Positions 47,199-55,589 of a stretch of DNA of 64,000 bases are shown piece after piece (within the stretch, counting starts at the first letter, position 1; each line of letters opens with the position of its first letter). This DNA comes from Pseudooceanicola onchidii (lineage in GTDB: Bacteria; Pseudomonadota; Alphaproteobacteria; Rhodobacterales; Rhodobacteraceae), in NCBI RefSeq assembly GCF_004959925.1, contig NZ_SPUW01000001.1, positions 1,550,001 through 1,614,000 of the forward strand, in the 5' to 3' direction. The notes beneath the pieces are model-generated. The model saw only the letters and a list, made by a program, of their open reading frames with translations, was not told the origin of the DNA and did no database searches. Made by a program: the position numbers and the translations under genes.

Positions 47199-50100
47199 TC
47201 GGCATGGTCGACTGGGCCGCGTCACGGGCGCGGATGGTCCTGGCCTTCATCGTCCTGTCGCTGGTCGCGGGCGGGCTGGCCTATGCCACCCTGCCCAAGG
47301 AAGGTGAGCCCGACATCGAGATCCCGGCGCTTTTCGTGTCGCTGCAGTTTCCCGGCATCTCGGCCGTCGACAGCGAGACACTGCTTGTCAAACCGATGGA
47401 GACCGAGCTTTCGGATCTGGACGGTCTGAAGAAGATGACCGGCACCGCCGCCGAAGGCTATGCCGGTGTCGCGCTCGAATTCGAATTCGGCTGGGACAAG
47501 ACCAAGATCATGGCTGACGTCCGCGAGGCCATGTCCAACGCCGAGGCCCTGTTCCCCGAGGGCTACGAGAAATATTCGATCAACGAGATCAACTTCTCGG
47601 AATTTCCGATCATCATCGTCAACCTGACCGGCGACGTCCCCGAACGCACCATGGCCCGCGTCATCAAGGACCTGCAGGAAGACGTCGAGGGCATCGAATC
47701 GGTGCTCGAAGCCGGGATCGCCGGCAACCGGGACGAGATGGTCGAGGTCGTGATCGACCCGCTGCGGCTGGAAAGCTACAACGTGACCGCCGGTGAGCTG
47801 ATCAACGTCGTCACCCAGAACAACCTGCTGATCGCCGCCGGTGAGATCGAAACGGCCACTGGCGCCTTCGCCGTCAAGATCCCCGGATCCTTCGACGAAC
47901 CGCGCGACATCTATGCCCTGCCCGTCAAACGCAATGGCGACCGCGTCGTCACCCTTGGCGATCTGGCCGACATCCGCCTGACCTTCGTCGACCGCAAGGG
48001 CACCGCACGCTTCAACGGCGAAAAGACCACCGCCCTGCAGGTGGTCAAGCGCAAGGGCTACAACGTCATCGACACCGCGGACGAGGTGAAGCGCGTGGTG
48101 GCCGAAGCCCAGGAGGCCTGGCCGCCCGAGCTCAAGGCGGCCGTGCGCGTCGGCACCTCGAACGACCAGAGCCGCGTCGTCGGATCGATGGTGTCGCAGC
48201 TGGAAGGCTCGGTCCTGACCGCGATCGCGCTGGTCATGATCGTCGTGCTGGCCGCGCTTGGCCCCCGGCCCGCGCTTCTGGTGGGCTTCGCGATCCCGAC
48301 GTCCTTCCTGCTGTGCTTCGTGCTGCTGGGGCTGATGGGCGTGTCGATTTCCAACATCGTCATGTTCGGCCTGATCCTGGCAGTGGGGATGCTGGTCGAC
48401 GGCGCCATCGTCATCGTGGAATACGCCGACAAGCGCATCTCGGAAGGCTCGGGGCCCATGCACGCCTATGTCGAGGCCGCGCAGCGCATGTTCTGGCCGG
48501 TGGTGTCGTCGACCGCGACGACGCTCTGTGCCTTCCTGCCCATGCTCTTCTGGCCCGGTGTGCCCGGCGAATTCATGGGGATGCTGCCCGTCACCCTGAT
48601 CTTCGTTCTGTCGGCCTCGCTGATCGTGGCCCTGATCTACCTGCCGGTCATGGGCGGCGTCACGGGTCGCTTCTCGCGCTCGCTCAACCGGGCGTCCGAC
48701 GGTCTGACCCGCGCCACGCCCTGGTGGCTGCGCGCCGCGCTGGTGCCCGTCGCGCTTTACGGCATCTTCATCGGTGCGATGCAGACCATCAACCCGGCCT
48801 ACCTGACCGGCGCGCCCATGGGATCGGGAGTCTTGTCGCTGATGCCGGGCTTCGCGATCTTCACGGCCTCGGCGATCGCCGCGTCCATCACCATCAGCGC
48901 GGCGAAGATCAACTGGCGTCGCCCCCGCGTGCAGGGCGGCCATCGCCGCACCGCCTTCGGCTGGTTCATCAAGCTGCTGGCGGGCAACCCGATCATGCCG
49001 CTGGTCGTGGTCGTTTCGGTCGTGGCCTTCGTCATCACCACCTTCCAGGTCTTCGGCGCCAACAACAAGGGCACCGAGTTCTTCGTCGAGTCGGAACCGG
49101 AACAGGCGATCGTCTATGTCCGCGCCCGTGGCAACCTGAGCCTCGAGCAGAAGGACGATCTTGTCCGTCAGGTCGAGGAAATCGTGCTGCCGCATCCCGG
49201 CGTTCTGAATGCCTTTGCCTTTGCCGGTGACGGCGGGCTGAATTCCAACACCGGCGGCGCGCAGCCGCCCCTCGACACCATCGGTCAGGTGCAGCTGGAA
49301 ATCGTCCCGTGGGAGGACCGCAAGGACCGCCCCGAGCTTGACGGCGATCTGGTGATCGAGGATCTGACCGCCGCCATCGAAACCATCCCCGGCATCAAGA
49401 TCGAGGTGCTGGCCCCCAACATGGGTCCTGCCTCGGCCAAGCCGGTGCACCTGCGCCTGATGGGCAACGACTGGGGCCCGCTGCGCGAAGCCACCGCCAT
49501 GGCCCGCGACAAGTTCGAAGAGCTCGATGGCCTGCGCCTGATCGAAGACACCCTGCCCCTGCCCGGCATCGACTGGCAGATCGACGTGGATGTCGAAAAG
49601 GCCGGCCGCTATGGCGCCGATGTTGCTACCGTCGGCGCGATGGTCCAGCTGGTCACGCGCGGCCTGCTGCTGGATACGATGAGGGTCGACACCTCGGACG
49701 AGGAAATCGAGATCCGCGTGCGCCTGCCCGAAAAGGACCGGGTGCTGTCGACACTCGACACGCTCAAGGTCCGCACCAGCGACGGCCTTGTGCCCCTGTC
49801 GAACTTCATCACCCGCGAACCGGTCGCCAAGCTGGCCAAGATCGACCGCATCGACCAGAAGCGGTTCTATGACGTCAAGGCCGCGGTCGCCGCCGATCTG
49901 ACCAAGACGGTCGTGGTGGACGGCGAAGAAACACAGGTGCCCATCACCGCCAACGAACGGATCGAGACTCTGACGGACTGGCTCGACAGCGGCGTGCTGC
50001 CGCCCGGCGTGACCTACGAATGGACCGGCGATCAGGCGGATCAGGAGGAATCCTCGGCCTTCCTCGGCCAGGCCTTCGCCGGGGCGCTCGGCCTCATGTT

Positions 50101-50758
50101 CATCATCCTGCTGGCGCAGTTCAATTCGATCTACAACTCGGTCCTGGTCCTGCTGGCCGTGGTCCTGTCGACCACGGGCGTGCTGATCGGCATGCTGGTG
50201 ATGGATCAGACCTTCTCGATCATCATGACCGGCACGGGGATCGTCGCGCTGGCGGGGATCGTGGTGAACAACAACATCGTGCTGATCGACACCTTCCAGG
50301 AATACAGCCAGTACATGCCAAGGATCGAGGCAATCATCCGCACCGCCGAGGATCGCATCCGCCCGGTTCTGCTGACCACGATCACCACCATGGCGGGTCT
50401 TGCCCCGATGATGTTCGGCCTCAGTCTCGACTTCTGGGCCGGCGGCTATTCGATCGACAGCCCCACGGCGCTCTGGTGGAAGCAGCTGGCGACGGCGGTG
50501 GTCTTCGGCCTTGGCGTGGCCACGGTGCTGACGCTGATCGTCACGCCGTCGCTGCTGGCGCTGCGGGTCTGGTTCTGGACCTACGTGCGCTGGTTCGGCC
50601 AGCTTCTGGCCTCGCTCTCCTTCGGGCGCGGATCGCGCGCGGCCCAGGACTGGGCCCTGCGCCGCGCCGCCCGCCGGACCCGGTCGCCGGAACTGATCTG
50701 GCCAATCGACGACGACGCACCGCCCGCCGACACGGCCAGCCTGCGCGCCGCCGAATGA
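47195..50758 (+). CDS. RND efflux transporter permease, enlarged
   Basis: The 1187-residue inner-membrane pump is an AcrB/HAE-type transporter but about 100-150 residues longer than usual. TM4 reads GMLVDGAIVIVEYADK, so only one Asp of the AcrB Asp-Asp pair is present, as in some other RND groups. The extra length includes two hydrophobic segments between TM6 and TM7 (about residues 509-530 and 545-570). The second half has GIVALAGIVVNNNIVLID. Substrates are unknown. Confidence 0.92.
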   Translation: MIGMVDWAASRARMVLAFIVLSLVAGGLAYATLPKEGEPDIEIPALFVSLQFPGISAVDSETLLVKPMETELSDLDGLKKMTGTAAEGYAGVALEFEFGWDKTKIMADVREAMSNAEALFPEGYEKYSINEINFSEFPIIIVNLTGDVPERTMARVIKDLQEDVEGIESVLEAGIAGNRDEMVEVVIDPLRLESYNVTAGELINVVTQNNLLIAAGEIETATGAFAVKIPGSFDEPRDIYALPVKRNGDRVVTLGDLADIRLTFVDRKGTARFNGEKTTALQVVKRKGYNVIDTADEVKRVVAEAQEAWPPELKAAVRVGTSNDQSRVVGSMVSQLEGSVLTAIALVMIVVLAALGPRPALLVGFAIPTSFLLCFVLLGLMGVSISNIVMFGLILAVGMLVDGAIVIVEYADKRISEGSGPMHAYVEAAQRMFWPVVSSTATTLCAFLPMLFWPGVPGEFMGMLPVTLIFVLSASLIVALIYLPVMGGVTGRFSRSLNRASDGLTRATPWWLRAALVPVALYGIFIGAMQTINPAYLTGAPMGSGVLSLMPGFAIFTASAIAASITISAAKINWRRPRVQGGHRRTAFGWFIKLLAGNPIMPLVVVVSVVAFVITTFQVFGANNKGTEFFVESEPEQAIVYVRARGNLSLEQKDDLVRQVEEIVLPHPGVLNAFAFAGDGGLNSNTGGAQPPLDTIGQVQLEIVPWEDRKDRPELDGDLVIEDLTAAIETIPGIKIEVLAPNMGPASAKPVHLRLMGNDWGPLREATAMARDKFEELDGLRLIEDTLPLPGIDWQIDVDVEKAGRYGADVATVGAMVQLVTRGLLLDTMRVDTSDEEIEIRVRLPEKDRVLSTLDTLKVRTSDGLVPLSNFITREPVAKLAKIDRIDQKRFYDVKAAVAADLTKTVVVDGEETQVPITANERIETLTDWLDSGVLPPGVTYEWTGDQADQEESSAFLGQAFAGALGLMFIILLAQFNSIYNSVLVLLAVVLSTTGVLIGMLVMDQTFSIIMTGTGIVALAGIVVNNNIVLIDTFQEYSQYMPRIEAIIRTAEDRIRPVLLTTITTMAGLAPMMFGLSLDFWAGGYSIDSPTALWWKQLATAVVFGLGVATVLTLIVTPSLLALRVWFWTYVRWFGQLLASLSFGRGSRAAQDWALRRAARRTRSPELIWPIDDDAPPADTASLRAAE

Positions 50759-50775
50759 CGCTATCGCACAACTGA

Positions 50776-50803
50776 AAAGGCCCCGGTGCAAACCGGGGCC
50801 TTT
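50776..50803. terminator. Bidirectional terminator after the RND operon
   Basis: Twelve-base arms AAAGGCCCCGGT and ACCGGGGCCTTT close a GCAA loop. It separates the RND gene from the convergent transporter gene and is symmetric enough to act on both strands. Confidence 0.85.
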
Positions 50804-50805
50804 CG

Positions 50806-51669
50806 TCATTCCGGGATCCGCCGCGGCCGCCGCCGCGCGGGCCATTCGCCCAGCACCATGCCAAAGACGATCATCGCCCCGCCGACCAGCGCCGCCAGTG
50901 GCAGGAGCTCTCCGGCCATGCGCCCGATGATCGCCGCCCAGACCGGCTCGCCCGCGTAGATCAGCGTCGACCGGGTGGCCGAGACGCTTTTCTGCGCCCA
51001 GTTCATCGCCAGCTGGATCACCGCGCTGGCCAGGCCCAATCCGCCCGCGAACAGCAGGATCCGCCAGTCCCAGGCCGGTATCGCTTCGCCCGAGGCCCCC
51101 ATGGCCGCGAAACAGAAGACCGAGGCCGCCGCAAGCTGCACCACCGTCACCCGCGCCGCATCGACCTGTGGGGCAAAGCGCGAAATCAGGATGACCTCGG
51201 CGGCGATGGCCACGACCGACAGGATCGTAATCAGCTCTCCGAAGGAAAAACCGAACCCCCCGGCCTCGGGCCCCGCGATCAGCATCAGCCCGATGGTGGC
51301 AAATCCGACGCCGACCCAGGTCAGCCCCCCCGGCGGGCGGCCCAGCACGATCCATTGCAGGACCGGCACCAAGGGCACGTAAAGCGCGGTGATGAAAGCG
51401 GATTTCGAAGACGGAATGAACTGCAGGCCCACGGTCTGCATGCCATAGCCAAGCGCGATCGCCAGCCCGATCAGGCTGCCTGCGATGACCTCGACCCGGG
51501 TGATCCGCATCAACCGCCGCCCGGCCAGCAGCCCCAGGCACAGGGCCGCCAGCGCAAACCGCAACCCCACGAAGAACAGCGGCCCTGACCAGGTCAGGGC
51601 CGTCTGCACCGCCAGGAAGGTCCCGCCCCACAGGACGGTGACCCCCACCAGGACCCATTCGGGCCGCAT
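50806..51669 (-). CDS. DMT superfamily (EamA) transporter
   Basis: The 287-residue protein has ten predicted helices in two EamA halves (first TLWGGTFLAVQTAL, second beginning near AIPAWDWRILLFAGG). Such carriers export metabolites; the substrate is unknown. Its ATG overlaps the stop of fabG by one base (TGATG), so it is translated from the fabD-fabG transcript. That is an unusual partner for fatty-acid genes. Confidence 0.9.
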   Translation of the reverse strand: MRPEWVLVGVTVLWGGTFLAVQTALTWSGPLFFVGLRFALAALCLGLLAGRRLMRITRVEVIAGSLIGLAIALGYGMQTVGLQFIPSSKSAFITALYVPLVPVLQWIVLGRPPGGLTWVGVGFATIGLMLIAGPEAGGFGFSFGELITILSVVAIAAEVILISRFAPQVDAARVTVVQLAAASVFCFAAMGASGEAIPAWDWRILLFAGGLGLASAVIQLAMNWAQKSVSATRSTLIYAGEPVWAAIIGRMAGELLPLAALVGGAMIVFGMVLGEWPARRRPRRIPE

Positions 51670-52406
51670 CAGAGCATTGCCATCCCGCCGTTCACATGCA
51701 GCGTGGCACCGGTCACATAGCCCGCCTCGGCCGAGGAGAGGTACAGAACGGCAGCCGCGATCTCTTCCGGCGTGCCCATGCGGGCGGCCGGGATCTGCAC
51801 GTTGATCTTGTCCTTCTGCTCATCCGTCAGCTTGTCGGTCATCGCCGTGGCGATGAAGCCCGGCGCGACGCAGTTCGCCGTGATCCCGCGCGACGCGACC
51901 TCGTAGGCGATCGACTTGGTCATGCCCACCATACCCGCCTTGGACGCGGCATAGTTCACCTGGCCCGGATTGCCGGTCGCGCCGACGATGGACGAGATAT
52001 TGACGATCCGCCCCCACCTGGCCTTCATCATCGGCCGCATCACCGCCCGGCACAGGCGCATGGTCGAAGTCAGGTTGACCTCGATCACCTGCGCCCAGTC
52101 CTCGTCCGACATGCGCATGAACAGCTGATCGCGGGTGATGCCCGCGTTGTTCACCAAGATGTCCAGCCCGCCCATGGCCTCGATCGCCTGCTTGGGCAGG
52201 GCATCGACCGCCGCCGCGTCGCCCAGGTTGCAGGGCAGCACATGCGCCCGTTCGCCCAGCTCCGCCGCCAACGCCTCAAGCGGTTCGACCCGCGTGCCCG
52301 AAAGCCCCACGGTCGCGCCCGCCTCATGCAGCGCCTTGGCGATCGCGCCGCCGATACCACCCGAAGCGCCCGTCACCAGCGCCGTCTTTCCCGTCAGATC
52401 GAACAT
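51669..52406 (-). CDS. fabG: 3-oxoacyl-[acyl-carrier-protein] reductase FabG
   Basis: FabG reduces 3-oxoacyl-ACP with NADPH. The 245-residue SDR protein has the nucleotide motif TGASGGIGGAI, NNAG, and the Ser-Tyr-Lys triad in NISSIVGATG and VNYAASKAGM. It ends in the FabG-typical GGYVTGATLHVNGGMAM-like tail. fabD lies upstream on the same strand; acpP and fabF, commonly downstream, are replaced by a DMT transporter gene. Confidence 0.96.
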   Translation of the reverse strand: MFDLTGKTALVTGASGGIGGAIAKALHEAGATVGLSGTRVEPLEALAAELGERAHVLPCNLGDAAAVDALPKQAIEAMGGLDILVNNAGITRDQLFMRMSDEDWAQVIEVNLTSTMRLCRAVMRPMMKARWGRIVNISSIVGATGNPGQVNYAASKAGMVGMTKSIAYEVASRGITANCVAPGFIATAMTDKLTDEQKDKINVQIPAARMGTPEEIAAAVLYLSSAEAGYVTGATLHVNGGMAML

Positions 52407-52418
52407 CCGCCCGTCCCC

Positions 52419-52475
52419 TTCATCTTGCCAAAAATACTCCGGGGGGCGTCCGCAGGACGCGGGGGCAGCGCCCCC
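52419..52475 (-). terminator. Tandem-hairpin GGAGTATTTTT element downstream of fabD
   Basis: On the minus strand a GGGGGC/GCCCCC hairpin (52461-52475, 3-base loop), then a GCGTCC/GGACGC hairpin (52446-52460, loop TGC), then CCCCCGGAGTATTTTTGGC and AAGATGAA. The layout matches the element after mfd. It lies between the fabD stop and the fabG start, so it may split or attenuate that transcript. Confidence 0.55.
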
Positions 52476-52493
52476 TCCCCGGTCTCAACCCGT

Positions 52494-53432
52494 TCAGCCC
52501 TTGGAAGCCGCCGCTGTCGCCACGTCCTCGGGCGTGCCCACGGCCGTGCAGGCGATGGACCGCTCGATCCGTCGCACCATGCCCGACAGCGCTTTGCCCG
52601 CCCCGATCTCCCAGATCTCGGTCACGCCCTGCGCCGCCATGTAGGCGACGCTTTCCCGCCAGCGCACCGATCCGGTGACCTGTTCGACCAGCAGCGACCG
52701 GATGACCTGCGGATCATCGACCGCCTCGGCGCGGACGTTGGCCACCAGCGGCACGGCGGGCGCCTTGATCTCGACCGCCGCCAAAGCCTCGGCCATCACG
52801 GCCGCGGCCGGTTCCATCAGGGCGCAATGGAACGGCGCCGACACCGGCAAAAGCACCGCCCGTTTCGCGCCCTTCTCCTTGGCGATCTCCACCGCACGTT
52901 CCACGGCGGCCTTGTGGCCCGACACGACCACCTGGCCGGGGTCGTTGTCATTCGCGGCCTGGCAGACCTCGCCCTGCGCGGCCTCTTCGGCCACGGCGCG
53001 GGCACCGTCAAAGTCCAGCCCCAGAAGCGCCGCCATGGCGCCGACACCGACCGGCACGGCCTCCTGCATGGCGCGACCGCGGGCGCGCAGCAGGCGTGCG
53101 GCATCGGCGATGCTCAGCGAACCGGCGGCGGCGAGCGCGGAATATTCGCCCAGGGAATGTCCGGCCACGAAGGCCGCATCGGTGATCGCCACGCCCTCGG
53201 CCTCAAGCGCGCGCAGCGCGGCCAGAGAGGTCGCCATCAGCGCGGGCTGGGCATTCTGCGTCAGGGTCAGCTGGTCCTGCTCGCCGTCCCAGATCAGCGT
53301 CGACAGCTTTTCGCCAAGCGCCTCGTCCACCTCGTCGAAGACGGCCTTGGCTTCGGGATAGGCATCGGCCAGGGCGCGGCCCATGCCAATGGTCTGGGCA
53401 CCCTGCCCGGGGAATACGAATGCGCGGCTCAT
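52494..53432 (-). CDS. fabD: Malonyl-CoA:ACP transacylase FabD
   Basis: FabD loads malonyl units onto ACP for fatty-acid synthesis. The 312-residue protein has FVFPGQGAQTIGMG at the start, the nucleophile in GHSLGEYSALAA and the catalytic His in PVSAPFHCALM. Length is normal. fabG follows about 87 bases downstream past a hairpin element. Confidence 0.96.
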   Translation of the reverse strand: MSRAFVFPGQGAQTIGMGRALADAYPEAKAVFDEVDEALGEKLSTLIWDGEQDQLTLTQNAQPALMATSLAALRALEAEGVAITDAAFVAGHSLGEYSALAAAGSLSIADAARLLRARGRAMQEAVPVGVGAMAALLGLDFDGARAVAEEAAQGEVCQAANDNDPGQVVVSGHKAAVERAVEIAKEKGAKRAVLLPVSAPFHCALMEPAAAVMAEALAAVEIKAPAVPLVANVRAEAVDDPQVIRSLLVEQVTGSVRWRESVAYMAAQGVTEIWEIGAGKALSGMVRRIERSIACTAVGTPEDVATAAASKG

Positions 53433-53561
53433 GGCTCACTCCCTCATTTGATTGGGCCGGGGATAGCCCGGGACGCCACACAAGGCAATCCACCGCACAG
53501 GAGGCGATGCGGCGGATGTCAGAGCCTGGAGAGAGAGTGGATCGTGCAGCGTCCCCGTGGC

Positions 53562-53810
53562 CTAGCCTGCCCGGGCCTTGCGAACCCGGCGCAGCGCACA
53601 CCGTCCCATCAGGACCACGGCCGGAGAGACCATGACCAGCGCCACCAGGGGTTTGAGCGCGACAAGCAGCACCAGAAGGCCGACGATCAGCACGATCAGG
53701 GTCGCCACCGTGGCGCAGAGCGCCGTGGGACGTTCGCCGCGATCCGCGGAATACGGATCGGCATAATTGCGGCCCGCCGGGCCGGCGGAGAGGTCGGTCA
53801 TCAATGTCAT
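53562..53810 (-). CDS. Small membrane protein, unknown function
   Basis: This 82-residue protein has a polar N-terminus and one or two hydrophobic segments (CATVATLIVLIVGLLVLLVA and LVALVMVSPAVVLMG), ending in a basic tail. I recognise no family. The ATG at 53810 is preferred; a second Met follows three codons later. It diverges from the rpsF operon. Confidence 0.55.
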   Translation of the reverse strand: MTLMTDLSAGPAGRNYADPYSADRGERPTALCATVATLIVLIVGLLVLLVALKPLVALVMVSPAVVLMGRCALRRVRKARAG

Positions 53811-53885
53811 CTGCTCGTCTTTGTCGTACAGGGGTCTGCGCCCCTTTTTCGTGTGCCTTTGCACGTTATACACTTTTTGCGAGAG

Positions 53886-53929
53886 ATTGTGGCAAAATCC
53901 GGGCATTTTCCCTAAAGGAAAACCACAAT
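53886..53929. repeat. Nested inverted repeat upstream of rpsF
   Basis: ATTGTGG (53886-53892) pairs with CCACAAT (53923-53929), and inside it TTTTCC (53906-53911) pairs with GGAAAA (53917-53922) around CTAAA, leaving a 13-base one-sided bulge. It is AT-rich against the surroundings. It may be a regulatory site of either divergent gene. Confidence 0.5.
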
Positions 53930-54027
53930 ACTCACACACCGGGCTTTGCACATTTGTCGGACCATATCGCGGGCACGGCACACCGCCTCCACAGCGGCCT
54001 TGCCCCCCCGGACGATCCGGGCTAAAG

Positions 54028-54096
54028 GGACGCTTCCTTCCGCACTTCGATTGACCCGCGCGGACTCTCGTGGAGGCACCGCGGAAGGCTTGGTCC
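54028..54096 (+). promoter_or_regulatory. Candidate S6:S18 leader hairpin
   Basis: The leader pairs CCTTCCGC (54036-54043) with GCGGAAGG (54081-54088); a symmetric four-base internal loop then separates this from an outer GGAC/GTCC stem (54028-54031 with 54093-54096). The loop holds a CCG (54056-54058). Leaders of rpsF-rpsR operons bound by the S6:S18 complex through a CCG are known in many bacteria; this one lies 36 bases before the rpsF ATG. Confidence 0.5.
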
Positions 54097-54132
54097 TCCT
54101 ATGAAACGCGCCCTGACAGAAGTGGAGCACAC

Positions 54133-54489
54133 ATGCCGCTTTATGAGCATGTCTTTATTGCGCGCCAGGATCTTTCCAACGCGCAGGCCGAAGGCCTTGT
54201 CGAACATTTTGGCACCGTCCTTTCGGACAACGGCGGCAAGGTCGTCGAATCCGAATACTGGGGCGTCAAGACGATGGCCTACAAGATCAACAAGAACCGC
54301 AAGGGCCACTACGCCTTCCTCAAGTCCGACGCACCCGCGACGGCCGTGCAGGAAATGGAACGCCTGATGCGCCTGCATGATGACGTGATGCGCGTTCTGA
54401 CCATCAAGGTCGAAGAGCACGCCGAAGGTCCGTCCGTCCAGATGCAGAAACGCGAAGAGCGCGACGACCGTCGCCGCGAACGCCGCTGA
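54133..54489 (+). CDS. rpsF: 30S ribosomal protein S6
   Basis: S6 binds S18 and 16S rRNA in the small subunit. The 118-residue protein starts MPLYEHVFIARQDLS, has the S6 core (SEYWGVKTMAYKINKNRKGHY) and a charged C-terminal tail rich in Arg and Glu typical of alphaproteobacteria. I chose the ATG at 54133; an upstream in-frame codon falls in the leader hairpin. rpsR and rplI follow. Confidence 0.97.
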   Translation: MPLYEHVFIARQDLSNAQAEGLVEHFGTVLSDNGGKVVESEYWGVKTMAYKINKNRKGHYAFLKSDAPATAVQEMERLMRLHDDVMRVLTIKVEEHAEGPSVQMQKREERDDRRRERR

Positions 54490-54518
54490 TCTTTAGCCTG
54501 AGGAAAGGAACCTAACCC

Positions 54519-54746
54519 ATGGCCGCAAAACCGTTTTTCCGCCGCCGCAAGGTCTGCCCGTTCTCCGGCGACAACGCGCCGAAGATCGACTACAAGGACA
54601 CCCGTCTGCTGCAGCGCTACATCTCTGAGCGTGGCAAGATCGTGCCGTCCCGCATCACCGCCGTGTCGGCAAAGAAGCAGCGTGAACTGGCCCGCGCCAT
54701 CAAGCGCGCCCGCTTCCTCGCCCTGCTGCCCTACGCCGTGAAGTAA
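54519..54746 (+). CDS. rpsR: 30S ribosomal protein S18
   Basis: This 75-residue basic protein has the S18 signature: [20 protein letters not shown], then [19 protein letters not shown] and the C-terminal ALLPYAVK. It lies between rpsF and rplI, the standard order. Confidence 0.98.
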   Translation: MAAKPFFRRRKVCPFSGDNAPKIDYKDTRLLQRYISERGKIVPSRITAVSAKKQRELARAIKRARFLALLPYAVK

Positions 54747-54758
54747 GGAGAGAGACCA

Positions 54759-55373
54759 ATGGAAGTCATTCTTCTCGAACGTGTCGCCAAGCTGGGCCAG
54801 ATGGGTGACGTCGTCACCGTCAAGCCGGGCTATGCGCGCAACTACCTTCTGCTGCAGGGCAAGGCCCTGACCGCATCGAAGGAAAACATCGCCAAGTTCG
54901 ACGAGCAGAAAGCACAGCTGGAAGCCAACAACCTCGAGACCAAGAAAGAGGCCGAAAGCCTCGGCTCGCGTCTCGATGGCGAAACCTTTGTTGTGATTCG
55001 CTCTGCCTCTGACGGCGGCAACCTCTACGGCTCTGTCACTCCGCGTGACGTCGCCGCCGTTGCCACCGAAGCGGGCTACACCGTCGAGCGCAAGCAGGTC
55101 ATCATCCCGATGCCGATCAAGGAACTGGGCATGCACACGGTGAACATCACCCTGCACCCGGAAGTCGACATCGAGATCACCCTAAACGTCGCACGTTCCC
55201 CCGAAGAGGCCGAGCTTCAGGCCGCAGGCAAGTCCATCCAGGACCTGGCCGCGGAAGAAGAAGCCGCAGCCGAATTCGAGATCCAGGAACTGTTCGACGA
55301 TCTCGGCTCGGCCGCATCGGACGACGACGATCAGCCTGCTGTCGAAGCCAAGGGCGACGACGAAGAGAACTGA
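54759..55373 (+). CDS. rplI: 50S ribosomal protein L9
   Basis: L9 has an N-terminal 23S rRNA-binding domain ([34 protein letters not shown]), a long connecting helix, and a C-terminal domain ([17 protein letters not shown]). At 204 residues it is longer than E. coli L9 (149) because of an acidic tail rich in Asp, Glu and Ala, common in this class. It is the last gene of the ribosomal operon and is followed by a terminator. Confidence 0.97.
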   Translation: MEVILLERVAKLGQMGDVVTVKPGYARNYLLLQGKALTASKENIAKFDEQKAQLEANNLETKKEAESLGSRLDGETFVVIRSASDGGNLYGSVTPRDVAAVATEAGYTVERKQVIIPMPIKELGMHTVNITLHPEVDIEITLNVARSPEEAELQAAGKSIQDLAAEEEAAAEFEIQELFDDLGSAASDDDDQPAVEAKGDDEEN

Positions 55374-55395
55374 TCGATCTGATCACGGATCACGG

Positions 55396-55426
55396 AAAAC
55401 GCCGCGCCCCCGGGTGCGGCGTTTTT
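55396..55426 (+). terminator. Intrinsic terminator after rplI
   Basis: AAAACGCCGC (55396-55405) pairs with GCGGCGTTTT (55416-55425) around a 10-base loop, with five Ts in 55422-55426. Confidence 0.88.
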
Positions 55427-55589
55427 CATTGCGCGATGGCCATTTGCCTTTGAAACGCTGCTGGATCGATCACGTCCCCGGCGCGGTCAGGCGGAAAGAC
55501 GACGCGACCGGGAAAGACCCTGCGCGGGGTCTGGAATGTGCGCCGCCAAGCCCCTAAATCCAAGGAAATTTCAAAGGATCCCGCACCCG

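Larger units (their letters stand above)
53811..54132. other. Spacer and leader upstream of rpsF
   Basis: No gene is seen. It contains an unusual nested inverted repeat at 53886-53929 and a long leader hairpin at 54028-54096, both listed separately. The promoter of the ribosomal operon should lie near 53930-54000; no pair is decisive. Confidence 0.6.

Noticed and set aside
47222-51658. A 1478-codon open frame on the minus strand opposite the RND pump
   Set aside because: It is the antisense shadow of the RND and DMT coding regions, low in complexity and His/Asp/Arg-rich, with no family likeness.
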